Source of the DNA: Bdellovibrionales bacterium
Lineage (GTDB): Bacteria > Pseudomonadota > Alphaproteobacteria > UBA9219
Length of the DNA stretch: 30,918 nt
Direction of reading: 5' to 3'
Assembly (NCBI GenBank): GCA_041662785.1
Contig: JBAZRW010000014.1
Span: 1 to 30,918 of the forward strand
Part shown: one piece after another, positions 14,986 to 22,990 of the stretch
Layout: each line of letters begins with the position of its first letter
Numbering within the stretch: position 1 is the first letter of the stretch
Program-made: the position numbers and the translations under genes
The notes under the pieces: generated by a model
The model's database searches: none
Told to the model about the DNA's origin: nothing
The model's input: only the letters and a program-made list of their open reading frames with translations

Positions 14986-15645
14986 ATGATTGAAGTTATT
15001 TTGTTAGAACGCATCGAGCGTTTGGGAACAATGGGTCAAACGGTCAAGGTTCGCCCGGGCTTTGCCCGCAACTACCTTTTGCCGCAGAAAAAAGCCCTGC
15101 GCGCTACCAAAGCCAACCTTGAGCAATTCGAAAAGCAACGCGCCGAACTTGAAGCCAAGAACGCCGCGCAGCGCGCCGAAGCCGAAAAGCTTGCCACCAC
15201 GATGGGCGACCTAAAGGTCGTTCTCATCCGTCAGGCTAGCGAAATGGGCATGCTCTATGGCTCTGTCTCCGCGCGTGACATCGCCGACGCCGCCAAGGCC
15301 GCTGGCAAGACCATCGATCGCTTGATGGTTCAGATCGACACCCCCATCAAGGCTCTCGGCCTCTTCCCCATCAAGGTGAAGTTGCATCCCGAAGTCATGA
15401 TCAAAGTCACGGTCAACGTCGCTCGCTCGGTTGAGGAAGCTGTCGTCCAAGCCGAAAAAGGCATGGCACTGATCAAGGCCGCAGCCAAGGAAGCCGCCGA
15501 AGAAGCTGAACGCGCCGTGATCGAGGCCATCGGTACAACCGATGTTCTTCCTGTTCCAGAAGTTGCGGAAGGCGAAGAAGCCCCCAAGGCCAAGAAGCCC
15601 CGCGCGAAGAAAGCCAAAGCCGAAGGCGAAGAAGCGGCGGAGTAA
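14986..15645 (+). CDS. rplI: 50S ribosomal protein L9 with long C-terminal tail
   Basis: L9 binds 23S rRNA near the L1 stalk. The N domain is standard (MIEVILLERIERLGTMGQTV, VRPGFARNYLLPQKKALRAT), followed by the long connecting helix (residues 45-75) and the C domain with LYGSVSARDIADA and FPIKVKLHPEV. The last 60-70 residues are a low-complexity tail alternating Ala, Glu and Lys (EEAPKAKKPRAKKAKAEGEE), giving 219 residues against about 150 in E. coli. An AGGAGG ribosome-binding site precedes the ATG. It is the last gene of the operon and is followed by a terminator. Confidence 0.96.
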   Translation: MIEVILLERIERLGTMGQTVKVRPGFARNYLLPQKKALRATKANLEQFEKQRAELEAKNAAQRAEAEKLATTMGDLKVVLIRQASEMGMLYGSVSARDIADAAKAAGKTIDRLMVQIDTPIKALGLFPIKVKLHPEVMIKVTVNVARSVEEAVVQAEKGMALIKAAAKEAAEEAERAVIEAIGTTDVLPVPEVAEGEEAPKAKKPRAKKAKAEGEEAAE

Positions 15646-15674
15646 GCCCCTTTCGTTTCCTTCTGATACGCTAA

Positions 15675-15714
15675 AAAAAAACGCCGCTCTCCCACAAAGG
15701 AGGCGGCGTTTTTC
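15675..15714 (+). terminator. Rho-independent terminator of the rpsF-rpsR-rplI operon
   Basis: AACGCCGC and GCGGCGTT pair, with the stem extended by CTCC and GGAG, and the hairpin is followed by TTTTT. A run of A before the stem means it could also act on the opposite strand. Confidence 0.9.
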
Positions 15715-15823
15715 TATTAGACCTCTTGTATAGCTGATCCAATATAAAAGGATGAGGCACACGCGCCTAAAATGAACCGTCATACCAAAAAGCGAATGAA
15801 GTGACTCGTAGAGAAAAAACAAA

Positions 15824-15908
15824 CGTCATGCCCGCTTTCGCGGGCATGACGGAGTTTTTTGTGGCGATACTCCCCTTTAGCGTCATCCCCGCGAAAGCGG
15901 GGATCCCG
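15824..15908. repeat. Two dRS3-like palindromic repeats
   Basis: Copy one (15824-15851) is a perfect 12-base stem, CGTCATGCCCGC with GCGGGCATGACG around TTTC, followed by GAGTTTTTT, so it could terminate plus-strand transcription. Copy two (15881-15908) has arms ATCCCCGC and GCGGGGAT around GAAA and ends in the CCCG extension seen in other copies. Confidence 0.85.
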
Positions 15909-15950
15909 TTTTTCTTGTTGTTTTTGCGTGTCAGTTCATAGGCAGATTGG

Positions 15951-16090
15951 CATCATTCCGGAGAAACTTTCTCTTCGGCTTCGCAGAAGACGAAAGAAAG
16001 TTTAGTCCGGAATCCGATTTTCTTTTTAAAACCAAATCGGATTCCGGATAGTTTTTTGTCGCTAAAGCGCCGCAAAACTTCCGGAATGAC
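15951..16090. repeat. Nested inverted repeats with ATTCCGG arms
   Basis: ATTCCGG or its complement occurs four times. One hairpin pairs ATTCCGGAGAAACTTTCT (15954-15971) with a near-complement ending at 16013. The next pairs TCCGGAATCCGATT (around 16006-16019) with AATCGGATTCCGGA, perfect over about 14 bases. The outermost arms are CATTCCGG and CCGGAATG (16081-16088). The middle arm is shared, so two folds exclude each other. Confidence 0.75.
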
Positions 16091-16212
16091 AAGGCAGATT
16101 AAGCAAGATATCCATTAAACACGCTAAACGACATACAACAAGATGCCTTAAGACTATATCAACATTTAGTGTCAAAAATAATGCGTATCAGCCCACAAGA
16201 AAGAGAACACCC

Positions 16213-16602
16213 ATGACTACTCAAGAAGAAATTCAGACCGCTATTCAGGCGCATGCTATGTGGAAAATCAACATTCTCAAAATCATTGAATCGGGATCAA
16301 GTTCTTTGACCCCAGAGCAAGTACGCGATGATCATCAGTGCGCCTTTGGCCAATGGCTTTACGGCCATGAAGCGCCCCCTGAAATTACAGACGGCGCAAG
16401 ATGTCAACGCTGTTTTGACCTTCACGCTCGCTTCCATATCCTGACCAGCGAGATTATGGAAATGGCTCTTCAAGGAAAAAGGAAAGAAGCCATCGACGCA
16501 ATGACAGAGCCAAGCCCCTATTGCACGCTTTCAGACGCCCTGATTGACCATCTGAAACATTGCGCTGTTACCGTCGAAAAAAAGAACACAGGCAAAGCAT
16601 AA
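16213..16602 (+). CDS. Free-standing CZB (chemoreceptor zinc-binding) domain protein
   Basis: A 129-residue protein made of one CZB domain. The zinc-binding three-His one-Cys set is visible: His14 in AHAMWK, Cys43 in CAFGQWLYG, and His71 and His75 in HARFH. CZB domains usually sit at the end of chemoreceptors or diguanylate cyclases, where zinc or hypochlorite alters activity; here it is alone and soluble. It may act as a separate zinc or oxidant sensor for a partner elsewhere. Two further cysteines lie at CQRC (64-67), an extra possible redox or metal site. Its stop is 2 bases from that of the convergent rarA gene. Confidence 0.9.
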   Translation: MTTQEEIQTAIQAHAMWKINILKIIESGSSSLTPEQVRDDHQCAFGQWLYGHEAPPEITDGARCQRCFDLHARFHILTSEIMEMALQGKRKEAIDAMTEPSPYCTLSDALIDHLKHCAVTVEKKNTGKA

Positions 16603-16604
16603 GG

Positions 16605-17894
16605 CTAACGCTTGCCGCGAAGACCCGCCCAGTAGTCTAAGCGTTTCGCAATCTCGCGCTCAAAGCCGCGAGGGGCGGGCTTGTAATAAGCCTCGCGCCG
16701 CATGCCGTCGGGAAAATAATTCTGACCAGAAAAGCCATCGGGCGTATCTGGATCATAGGCATACCCCTCGCCATAGCCCTGCTCTTTCATCATCGAGGTT
16801 GGCGCGTTCAGGATATGCTTGGGCGGCATCAACGAGCCATGCTGTGCCGCTGAACGAACAGAGGCGTTATACGCTGCATAGCTTGCGTTTGATTTCGGCG
16901 CGGTCGCCAAATAGATAACCGCCTGTGCCAGCGCAAGGTCGCCTTCGGGGGAACCAAGCCTTTCATACGCCTGCCACGCCGTCAGCGTGATCGTGAGCGC
17001 TTGCGGATCGGCCATGCCGACATCCTCGGACGCAAAGCGCAGCATGCGCCGCGCGATATAGCGGGGATGCTCGCCCCCCGCCAGCATTCGCGCCAGCCAA
17101 TAGAGGGCCGCATCGCAGTCCGAGCCTCGCATGGATTTATGCAAAGCGCTGATCAGATTATAGTGACTATCCTGCGCCTTGTCGTACAAGGGCGGGCGTT
17201 TTTGCACGAACGCAGCCAGCGCGGCAGAATCAAGCGGCGAGGCAGGTGGGCTTCGCAAGAGATCATCAACCAACGTAAGCAGATACCGCCCATCCCCATC
17301 GGCCATCGCGATAAGCGCCTCATAGGCATCGCTAGTGAGGGACAAAGCGTGTTTTTCCGTCTGCTCGGCGCGAGTGATAAGATGGCGCATCGCCACATTA
17401 TCAAGGCGCTTGAGGACAAAAACCTGACAGCGCGACAACAATGCGCCGTTCAGCTCAAACGAAGGATTCTCCGTCGTCGCGCCGACAAGCGTCACCGTCC
17501 CGTCCTCAACATACGGCAGCAAGACATCCTGCTGGGCGCGGGTGAAGCGATGAATCTCGTCCACAAAAAGGAGAGTCCCCTGCCCCGTTTCATGCCGCAA
17601 GGCAGCGGCCTCAAAAACCTTGCGCAGATCCGCCACGCCAGAGGACACAGCGGATACGGGCTCAAAAAACAAATGGACAGCCTGCGCCAAAAGCCGCGCG
17701 ATGGTCGTCTTGCCACACCCCGGAGGCCCCCACAATATCAACGAGGCCAGCCGCCCTGCCGCCACCATGCGCCCCAACGGGGAGCCTTCGGCCAGCAAGT
17801 GGCCCTGCCCCACAACATCGTCCAGCGCCGCAGGGCGCAGACGATCCGGCAAAGGCCGATCCTGTTGATTGGAAAAGAGAGTGGCGTTCTTCAT
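16605..17894 (-). CDS. rarA: Replication-associated recombination protein RarA (MgsA)
   Basis: RarA is an AAA+ ATPase of the clamp-loader family that acts at stalled replication forks. The 429 residues contain RPAALDDVVGQGHLL, Walker A GPPGCGKTT (56-64), Walker B TLLFVDEIHRF (around 107-117), sensor-1-like LVGATTENPSFELN and the arginine-finger region LLSRCQVF. The C-terminal part has the family block SALHKSMRGSDCDAALYWLA and the late RFASEDVGMADPQAL. The length and order are normal for RarA. It is a single gene on the minus strand, divergent from the polysaccharide operon. Confidence 0.96.
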   Translation of the reverse strand: MKNATLFSNQQDRPLPDRLRPAALDDVVGQGHLLAEGSPLGRMVAAGRLASLILWGPPGCGKTTIARLLAQAVHLFFEPVSAVSSGVADLRKVFEAAALRHETGQGTLLFVDEIHRFTRAQQDVLLPYVEDGTVTLVGATTENPSFELNGALLSRCQVFVLKRLDNVAMRHLITRAEQTEKHALSLTSDAYEALIAMADGDGRYLLTLVDDLLRSPPASPLDSAALAAFVQKRPPLYDKAQDSHYNLISALHKSMRGSDCDAALYWLARMLAGGEHPRYIARRMLRFASEDVGMADPQALTITLTAWQAYERLGSPEGDLALAQAVIYLATAPKSNASYAAYNASVRSAAQHGSLMPPKHILNAPTSMMKEQGYGEGYAYDPDTPDGFSGQNYFPDGMRREAYYKPAPRGFEREIAKRLDYWAGLRGKR

Positions 17895-18030
17895 ACCCTC
17901 TTTGTACCGCGTTTGTTCTTATCCCACAACCGTTATAAGCGGCAGTCCCTTTCCGTAACGTCCTTGCTTGTTTTTAGCCCGCAATTTACTATCGCGTGGC
18001 GAATCCCTTCTTAAAAGGAACATAAGGTTT

Positions 18031-18945
18031 ATGACGCAACACCGTATCATGCTTTTGGGCGCAGCCGGTCTCGTCGGTCAGGCGATCCAGCACCTCGCGG
18101 CGCAGGACGGAGCCTTCCCCGATTGGAAGCTAGGGCTTTTTTCCCGCGCCGAGTGCGACATCACCAATCCCGCCGCTTTGCGCAGCGCTATGCAGGATTT
18201 CAAGCCTGACCTTGTCATCAACGCCGCCTGCCTTGCCCGCATCGATGGCGCGGAAGAAGATCACGAAACCGCCGACGCGGTTAATTTTCGTGCCGTGGCG
18301 CAAATGGCCGCGCAGTGTTCGGCTCTTGACGTTCCTTTGATCCATCTTTCGACCGACTATGTTTTTGATGGTCGCCAAAACGCGCCCTACATGCCAGATG
18401 ATCAAATGAACCCCGTCAGCCATTACGGCCAAAGTCGCATGATGGGCGAAGAGGCCATCCGTCACGAGACTCCCTTTCATGTCATTTTGCGCGTGTCCTC
18501 GGTCTTTGGCCCCTTCCGCCGCAATCTGCTCACCAGCACGCTCAAAGCCATCGAAGAGAAAGATGAGCTGCGCGTCGTGAACGATATTATCGCGGGTCCG
18601 ACCTCGGCTCTTGACGTGGCCAAGGCCGTGATCGTTATCGGAACCGAAATCCTTGCGGGTAAAACGGATGGGTTTGGAACCTTTCACCTATGCGGAACGC
18701 CTGCTTGCTCGCGCTACACTTTTACCGAGGCCGTCCTTAAGGCCTATGCGCCACATACGAAAAAACACCCGCGCCTTACGCCGATTGTCAGCAACGACTT
18801 GCCACACCTTAAACTGCGCCCGCGTTACTCGGCGCTGGAGTGCAGCAAGATCAAAAACGTATATGGGATTGAGCAAAAGACATGGCAGGACGGGATCGAT
18901 GCCTCCCTCGCCATCCTGAGCAACGCAGGCCGTATGCCGAGGTAG
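18031..18945 (+). CDS. RmlD-like sugar-nucleotide reductase, NAD(P)-dependent
   Basis: A 304-residue short-chain reductase of the RmlD (dTDP-4-dehydrorhamnose reductase) group, which reduces a 4-keto sugar nucleotide. The nucleotide-binding GAAGLVGQ (10-17), INAACLARIDGAEED and LIHLSTDYVFDGRQNAPY are family hallmarks. The catalytic YxxxK motif appears as YGQSR, so Tyr132 is kept but the Lys is Arg136; activity may be altered, or Arg may replace it. The frame opens at 17968, but the ATG at 18031, with AAAAGGAA upstream, is the natural start. It is first in a four-gene operon. RmlA-C are not nearby, so the substrate is uncertain. Confidence 0.85.
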   Translation: MTQHRIMLLGAAGLVGQAIQHLAAQDGAFPDWKLGLFSRAECDITNPAALRSAMQDFKPDLVINAACLARIDGAEEDHETADAVNFRAVAQMAAQCSALDVPLIHLSTDYVFDGRQNAPYMPDDQMNPVSHYGQSRMMGEEAIRHETPFHVILRVSSVFGPFRRNLLTSTLKAIEEKDELRVVNDIIAGPTSALDVAKAVIVIGTEILAGKTDGFGTFHLCGTPACSRYTFTEAVLKAYAPHTKKHPRLTPIVSNDLPHLKLRPRYSALECSKIKNVYGIEQKTWQDGIDASLAILSNAGRMPR

Positions 18946-19725
18946 ATGGAGAAGAAAACGATAGCACCAGAAATGCACCCTGCCGCGCCTCCGCTTGAAG
19001 AGCCGTTTTCCCTTGCGGCTGTCGATGGCAAAAAAATCTATGGTTTGTTGAACCGCAGCAGAACGCCAAGCAAAAAAGTGATTGTTTTGGCCCACGGTTT
19101 TACGGGGCATCCAAGAGAATACCTCCACGTCATAGCCCGCAATTTTTTTGCCGCTAAAGGCTATGATGTCGTGCGGTTTTCCTTTTATTCGCAAGAATCC
19201 GATGCGCGGAAGCTGGTGGAATGCACAATCCAAACACATGCGGATGATCTAGCTTTCATTTGCGATCATTTCCGCCCGCTTTACGATAAGCTCTATGTCG
19301 CGGGTCATTCCTATGGCGGGAAGGCAATGATCCATGCCAACACACAGGCTGCGGCATTAGGGTTTTGGGACTCTTCTTTTCTGACCTATGAAACTTTTTG
19401 GAAAGCAAACGCCACGAAGCTGGAAGGTACGCCCTATTATACCGCTGGATGGGGCTGCGATAATTTGATCAATCCCGCCATGATCGAGATGGATAAGAAC
19501 ACGTCTGAATCCGATCTCATTGCTCTTGCTCAAAAAATCACAACACCGTCTTTGGTGATAACTGCGGAAAATGAGGGTGAACCCACCACGCGCACAATCT
19601 TATACGATGCGCTAATCTGCCCCAAAAGCTATGTCGAGATCAAAGGCGCGGATCACTGCTTTACCAACGGCGATACGGTTTATGATATGTTAGAGAGAAC
19701 ATTAGAATGGTTTAACCAACACTGA
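18946..19725 (+). CDS. Alpha/beta hydrolase
   Basis: A 259-residue hydrolase of the serine alpha/beta fold. The oxyanion-hole segment is VLAHGFTGHPREYL (48-61), the nucleophile elbow is VAGHSYGGKA with Ser122, and the likely catalytic His is His237 in GADHCF. There is no signal peptide, so it should be cytoplasmic. The substrate cannot be read; the position inside a polysaccharide operon suggests an acyl or lipid-linked sugar ester. The ATG directly follows the stop of the reductase gene with GAGG in front of it, which indicates coupled translation. Confidence 0.88.
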   Translation: MEKKTIAPEMHPAAPPLEEPFSLAAVDGKKIYGLLNRSRTPSKKVIVLAHGFTGHPREYLHVIARNFFAAKGYDVVRFSFYSQESDARKLVECTIQTHADDLAFICDHFRPLYDKLYVAGHSYGGKAMIHANTQAAALGFWDSSFLTYETFWKANATKLEGTPYYTAGWGCDNLINPAMIEMDKNTSESDLIALAQKITTPSLVITAENEGEPTTRTILYDALICPKSYVEIKGADHCFTNGDTVYDMLERTLEWFNQH

Positions 19726-19748
19726 CATTCACTTTTTTGGAAGAATCT

Positions 19749-20813
19749 ATGTCCCCTTTCACCCCCATTATCCTCACCGCTTTTCTCGTCAGCGCATTGC
19801 TCACGCGGTGGCTTAAGGGTCGCCTGATTGCCAAGGCGATGATGGATGTTCCGAACGAGCGCAGCATGCACACCACGCCCGTACCTCGCGGTGGCGGCCT
19901 CGCCATGATGGCGGTGATTGTGGTGGGAATGGTTGCGACCGTTTTGTGGCCGTTCGTTATAGCCATAACAAACGGGATCCCCTCCTCCGTCATGCCAGCG
20001 AAGGCTGGCATCCCCTTTCTTTTCCTCATCGCCAGCGTTTTGCTTTTGATGGGCATTTCATGGCTGGATGATCGCAAAAGCCTACGCGCCAGCCTACGCC
20101 TTTCCGTCCACCTCCTTGCCGCCTTAATCGGAAGCTTTGCACTGGGCGACCACGCAACGCTGTTTGGCGCGGCGCTGCCCTTCTGGCTGGATCGCGCCGT
20201 GATGGTTCTTGGCTGGGCATGGTTTATGAACCTGTACAATTTTATGGACGGGATTGATGGCCTGACGGCTACGCAAACCATCGCTGTCGTAACGGGCGTT
20301 GCATCCTTTATCGGCGCGATAGCCTCGCTTGACCCGCAAGTCCTCCTCACGGGCGACATGGCGCTATGCTCCCTTATCATCGGGGCAAGCGCGGGATTCT
20401 TGGTCTACAACTGGCATCCGGCCAAGCTGTTTATGGGCGATGTCGGCAGCGTGCCGCTTGGCTTTTTGGTGGCGTATCTGCTGATCAAAATGGTCACGCT
20501 AGGCCTAATGCTCCCCGCGCTTCTCCTGCCGCTTTATTATCTGGCCGACAGCGGGATCACGATCACGCGCCGCGCCCTGCGGGGCGAGAAGTTCTGGCAA
20601 GCGCACCGCCAGCACTTCTATCAACGCGCCGCGCTGGGCGAGGGAAGCCCCAAGCCTGTCGTTTATAAGATCATCGCCGCCAACGTCGCCCTGTTCGGCG
20701 CGGCGCTTTTGTCCATGGCAACCCCTTGGCTTGGCCTAAGCGTTGGTGTATTGATCATCGTCGTCCTTTTGGCTTCCCTGTCCAAAAGCGCCCAGAAAGT
20801 TCGCAAACCATGA
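19749..20813 (+). CDS. WecA-like undecaprenyl-phosphate sugar-1-phosphate transferase
   Basis: A multi-spanning inner-membrane enzyme of glycosyltransferase family 4 that starts O-antigen or capsule units by moving a HexNAc-1-phosphate to undecaprenyl phosphate. In 354 residues the key motifs are PNERSMHTTPVPRGGG (35-50), WLDDRK with Asp107-Asp108, NFMDGIDG (164-171), and KLFMGDVGS with Asp231. Residues about 74-90 (TNGIPSSVMPAKAGIPF) are encoded by an inserted copy of the dispersed palindromic repeat, kept in frame between two membrane segments. The ATG at 19749 has GGAAGA upstream. Its stop overlaps the next start as ATGA. Confidence 0.93.
   Translation: MSPFTPIILTAFLVSALLTRWLKGRLIAKAMMDVPNERSMHTTPVPRGGGLAMMAVIVVGMVATVLWPFVIAITNGIPSSVMPAKAGIPFLFLIASVLLLMGISWLDDRKSLRASLRLSVHLLAALIGSFALGDHATLFGAALPFWLDRAVMVLGWAWFMNLYNFMDGIDGLTATQTIAVVTGVASFIGAIASLDPQVLLTGDMALCSLIIGASAGFLVYNWHPAKLFMGDVGSVPLGFLVAYLLIKMVTLGLMLPALLLPLYYLADSGITITRRALRGEKFWQAHRQHFYQRAALGEGSPKPVVYKIIAANVALFGAALLSMATPWLGLSVGVLIIVVLLASLSKSAQKVRKP
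19971..20014. repeat. dRS3-like palindromic repeat inside the WecA-like gene
   Basis: The core CGTCATGCCAGCGAAGG at 19988-20004 is followed by CTGGCATCCC and preceded by AACGGGATCC, the same flank seen on intergenic copies. The hairpin arms are ATGCCAGC and GCTGGCAT. Relative to the copy at 2042, one C-G pair is replaced by A-T on both arms, so the stem is preserved. The host reading frame is open through it. Confidence 0.85.
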
Positions 20814-22720
20814 AAATCATTCCCGCCCTTCACCTCCCCCGCTTAAGCCGCCGAGGCCTTGCCTTTCTTCACGATGTCGTGATCGCGGCGCTGGCCTATA
20901 TCGTCGCGCTGTATTTCCGACTAGGCGATGGGATCTTGCAGCTTCCGCCCCAGCAAATTCTGGCCGGAACAGCGCTCTTCACCGTAACCTGCTCCATTGT
21001 TTTCTGGTTCGGCGGCCTTTATCGCGGGATTTGGGCGTTTGCCTCGTTGCGCGATTTAAGCCAAATTCTGCGCACCGCGACCATCGCCGTCGTGGCCTAT
21101 ACCATCGTCGCCTTTCTGGTCATGCGCCTTGACGGCGTGCCGCGCACGCTGCCCTTTATCGTCTGGTTTATCGTGATGGCGGGACTAAGCGGCCCCCGTA
21201 TGCTGCTGCGCGTGATGCGCGAAAGGCGGCTGAGCGCCCTGTGGGAGAAGTCGGGCGGCGGGCGCGTCAATGTCCTTTTGATCGGCGCAGGCGATGAGGC
21301 CGATTTGTTTATCCGCGCCGTCGGCAGCAACCCGCAAGCGCCCTTTCGCATTGTCGGCATCGTCGGCGAAAACGCCAAGCGCGTAGGCCGTCACGTCCAC
21401 GGCATTCCCGTCATGGGCACGGTTGAGAATCTGCCGCACATTATGGAGCTGTTGCGCGATAAGGATCGCGCGCCCAGCCGCGTCGTGATCACACGCGCCA
21501 CCACGCGCATGAACGCGCCAATGATGGCGGGTTTGTTGGATCAATGCGCGGCGCTGGGGCTTAAGCTCTCGCGCCTTCCGGCCTTGACCGAGCTTAGCAA
21601 CGATCTTCAAGCCAAGCAGACGATGCGCGATCAGCCTATCGCTTTGGAAGATTTACTGGGACGTCCCGAAACGATCCTCAACCGCGATGCCATCGGCGCT
21701 TTGGTGACGGGCAAGCGCGTTTTGGTGACGGGCGCGGGCGGCACGATTGGCTCTGAGCTTGTACGGCAGATTGTCGCCCTAGCCCCCTCGCACCTTGTGA
21801 TGTTGGATGCCAGCGAGTTCAACCTGTATAAGATTGAGATGGAGATCAGCGAAGCGTATCTCCTGCAAGGCAAACGCGCCTATATCGCCGATGTGCGCGA
21901 TGCGGCGCGGCTGTCGCAAATCTTCCGCGACGAAAAGCCCGACCTTGTTTTCCATGCCGCCGCGATCAAGCATGTCCCGATTGCCGAGTTTAACGCCCGT
22001 GAGGCGCTTCTCACCAACGTCATCGGCACGCGCCTTGTGGCTGACTGCGCCGCAAAGGCAAATGTCACGGCGATGGTCATGATCTCAACCGACAAAGCCG
22101 TTCATCCCACCAACGTCATGGGCGCAACCAAACGCCTTGCCGAGATGTATATTCAGGCGCTGGATTTGCTCTCGCCTTCCTCACGCTTTGTTACGGTGCG
22201 CTTTGGCAATGTGCTGGGCTCAACCGGCTCGGTCGTCCCGCGCTTCCAAGAACAAATCGCCAAGGGCGGCCCGCTGACCGTCACGCATCCCGACATCACA
22301 CGCTATTTCATGACGGTGCGCGAAGCCGTGGAGCTTGTCCTGCAAGCCTCGGCGCTGGGCGTGCAACCGGGTGATCAACGCGGCAAGGTGATGGTTTTGG
22401 ATATGGGCCAGCCCGTCAAAATCGCCGACCTTGCGCGGCAGATGATCCGCCTTGCGGGGCTGAAGCCCGATGAGGACATCAAGATCACCTACACGGGGCT
22501 TCGTCCGGGTGAGAAAATGTTCGAAGAGCTTTTTGCACCCACCGAGGAGTTGATCCCCTCAGCCGCCGATGGCGTGCGTCTTGCCAAGTCGCCAACGGTT
22601 GAGCTGCCGCAGCTGCAGCAAACGCTGGCCAACTTCGCCACGCTGTTGCAAGCAGGCATGACCGAGACCGCGGCCATCGCCCGCCTTGAGGAGTTGGTTC
22701 CAGAGTTTAAAAGAGGTTAG
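20810..22720 (+). CDS. WbpM/CapD-like membrane nucleotide-sugar 4,6-dehydratase
   Basis: A 636-residue inner-membrane enzyme of the WbpM/FlaA1/CapD group, which turns UDP-HexNAc into its 4-keto-6-deoxy form for surface polysaccharides. Four membrane segments occupy residues 1-130, then a CoA-binding-like Rossmann domain (VNVLLIGAGDEAD, 153-165), then the dehydratase domain with VLVTGAGGTIGSELVRQI (304-321). The catalytic Ser-Met-Lys triad of the family is seen as Ser426 in MISTDKA, Met437 and Lys441 in NVMGATKR. RYFMTVREAVELVLQA and GLRPGEKMFEELF complete it. The start overlaps the WecA-like stop as ATGA. It is the last gene of the operon and probably supplies the preceding transferase's substrate pathway. 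Confidence 0.95.
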   Translation: MKIIPALHLPRLSRRGLAFLHDVVIAALAYIVALYFRLGDGILQLPPQQILAGTALFTVTCSIVFWFGGLYRGIWAFASLRDLSQILRTATIAVVAYTIVAFLVMRLDGVPRTLPFIVWFIVMAGLSGPRMLLRVMRERRLSALWEKSGGGRVNVLLIGAGDEADLFIRAVGSNPQAPFRIVGIVGENAKRVGRHVHGIPVMGTVENLPHIMELLRDKDRAPSRVVITRATTRMNAPMMAGLLDQCAALGLKLSRLPALTELSNDLQAKQTMRDQPIALEDLLGRPETILNRDAIGALVTGKRVLVTGAGGTIGSELVRQIVALAPSHLVMLDASEFNLYKIEMEISEAYLLQGKRAYIADVRDAARLSQIFRDEKPDLVFHAAAIKHVPIAEFNAREALLTNVIGTRLVADCAAKANVTAMVMISTDKAVHPTNVMGATKRLAEMYIQALDLLSPSSRFVTVRFGNVLGSTGSVVPRFQEQIAKGGPLTVTHPDITRYFMTVREAVELVLQASALGVQPGDQRGKVMVLDMGQPVKIADLARQMIRLAGLKPDEDIKITYTGLRPGEKMFEELFAPTEELIPSAADGVRLAKSPTVELPQLQQTLANFATLLQAGMTETAAIARLEELVPEFKRG

Positions 22721-22749
22721 AGGTTGGGGGTTAGGGTTCGCACCCGTTT

Positions 22750-22802
22750 CGTCATCCCGCACCCCTCTACGCCCCTTGGGCTTCGCTTCGTGCGGGATGA
22801 CG
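22750..22802. repeat. Split-arm palindromic repeat
   Basis: CGTCATCCCGCAC (22750-22762) and GTGCGGGATGACG (22790-22802) are perfect 13-base complements around a loop of 27 bases. The outer sequence matches the dRS3-like family, but the centre is different, so this is a variant or an old copy with an insertion. It may terminate the polysaccharide operon. Confidence 0.75.
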
Positions 22803-22990
22803 AGGAAGGCGAAGGCGGAACAACGGAAGTGAAAACGCCTTTTTCATGCCTATTTTTTAAGCAGTTTTAAAAGGCCCCTCACGGCGCGTAGAACGATCCC
22901 ACAATAGGGGGTAATTTCACAGGCTAGGGTGGTGGCGGAAGGGTCGTTTTAGACCATCAGGCACTCATTAGAATGCAAAATAGAGGCACC

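Larger units (their letters stand above)
15715..16212. other. Repeat-filled intergenic region
   Basis: About 500 bases without a gene between the rplI terminator and the CZB gene. It contains two dRS3-like copies and a nested set of ATTCCGG-armed inverted repeats, described separately. The last 90 bases are AT-rich and should hold the CZB promoter. Confidence 0.6.

Noticed and set aside
15211..15822. A 203-residue minus-strand reading frame opposite rplI
   Set aside because: It mirrors the L9 tail (Gly/Phe-rich shadow of Ala/Lys codons) and crosses the operon terminator and a repeat.
17001..18014. A 337-residue plus-strand reading frame opposite rarA
   Set aside because: It is fully antisense to a clear rarA gene, is rich in Arg, His and Gln as expected of a shadow frame, and has no ribosome-binding site or known motif.
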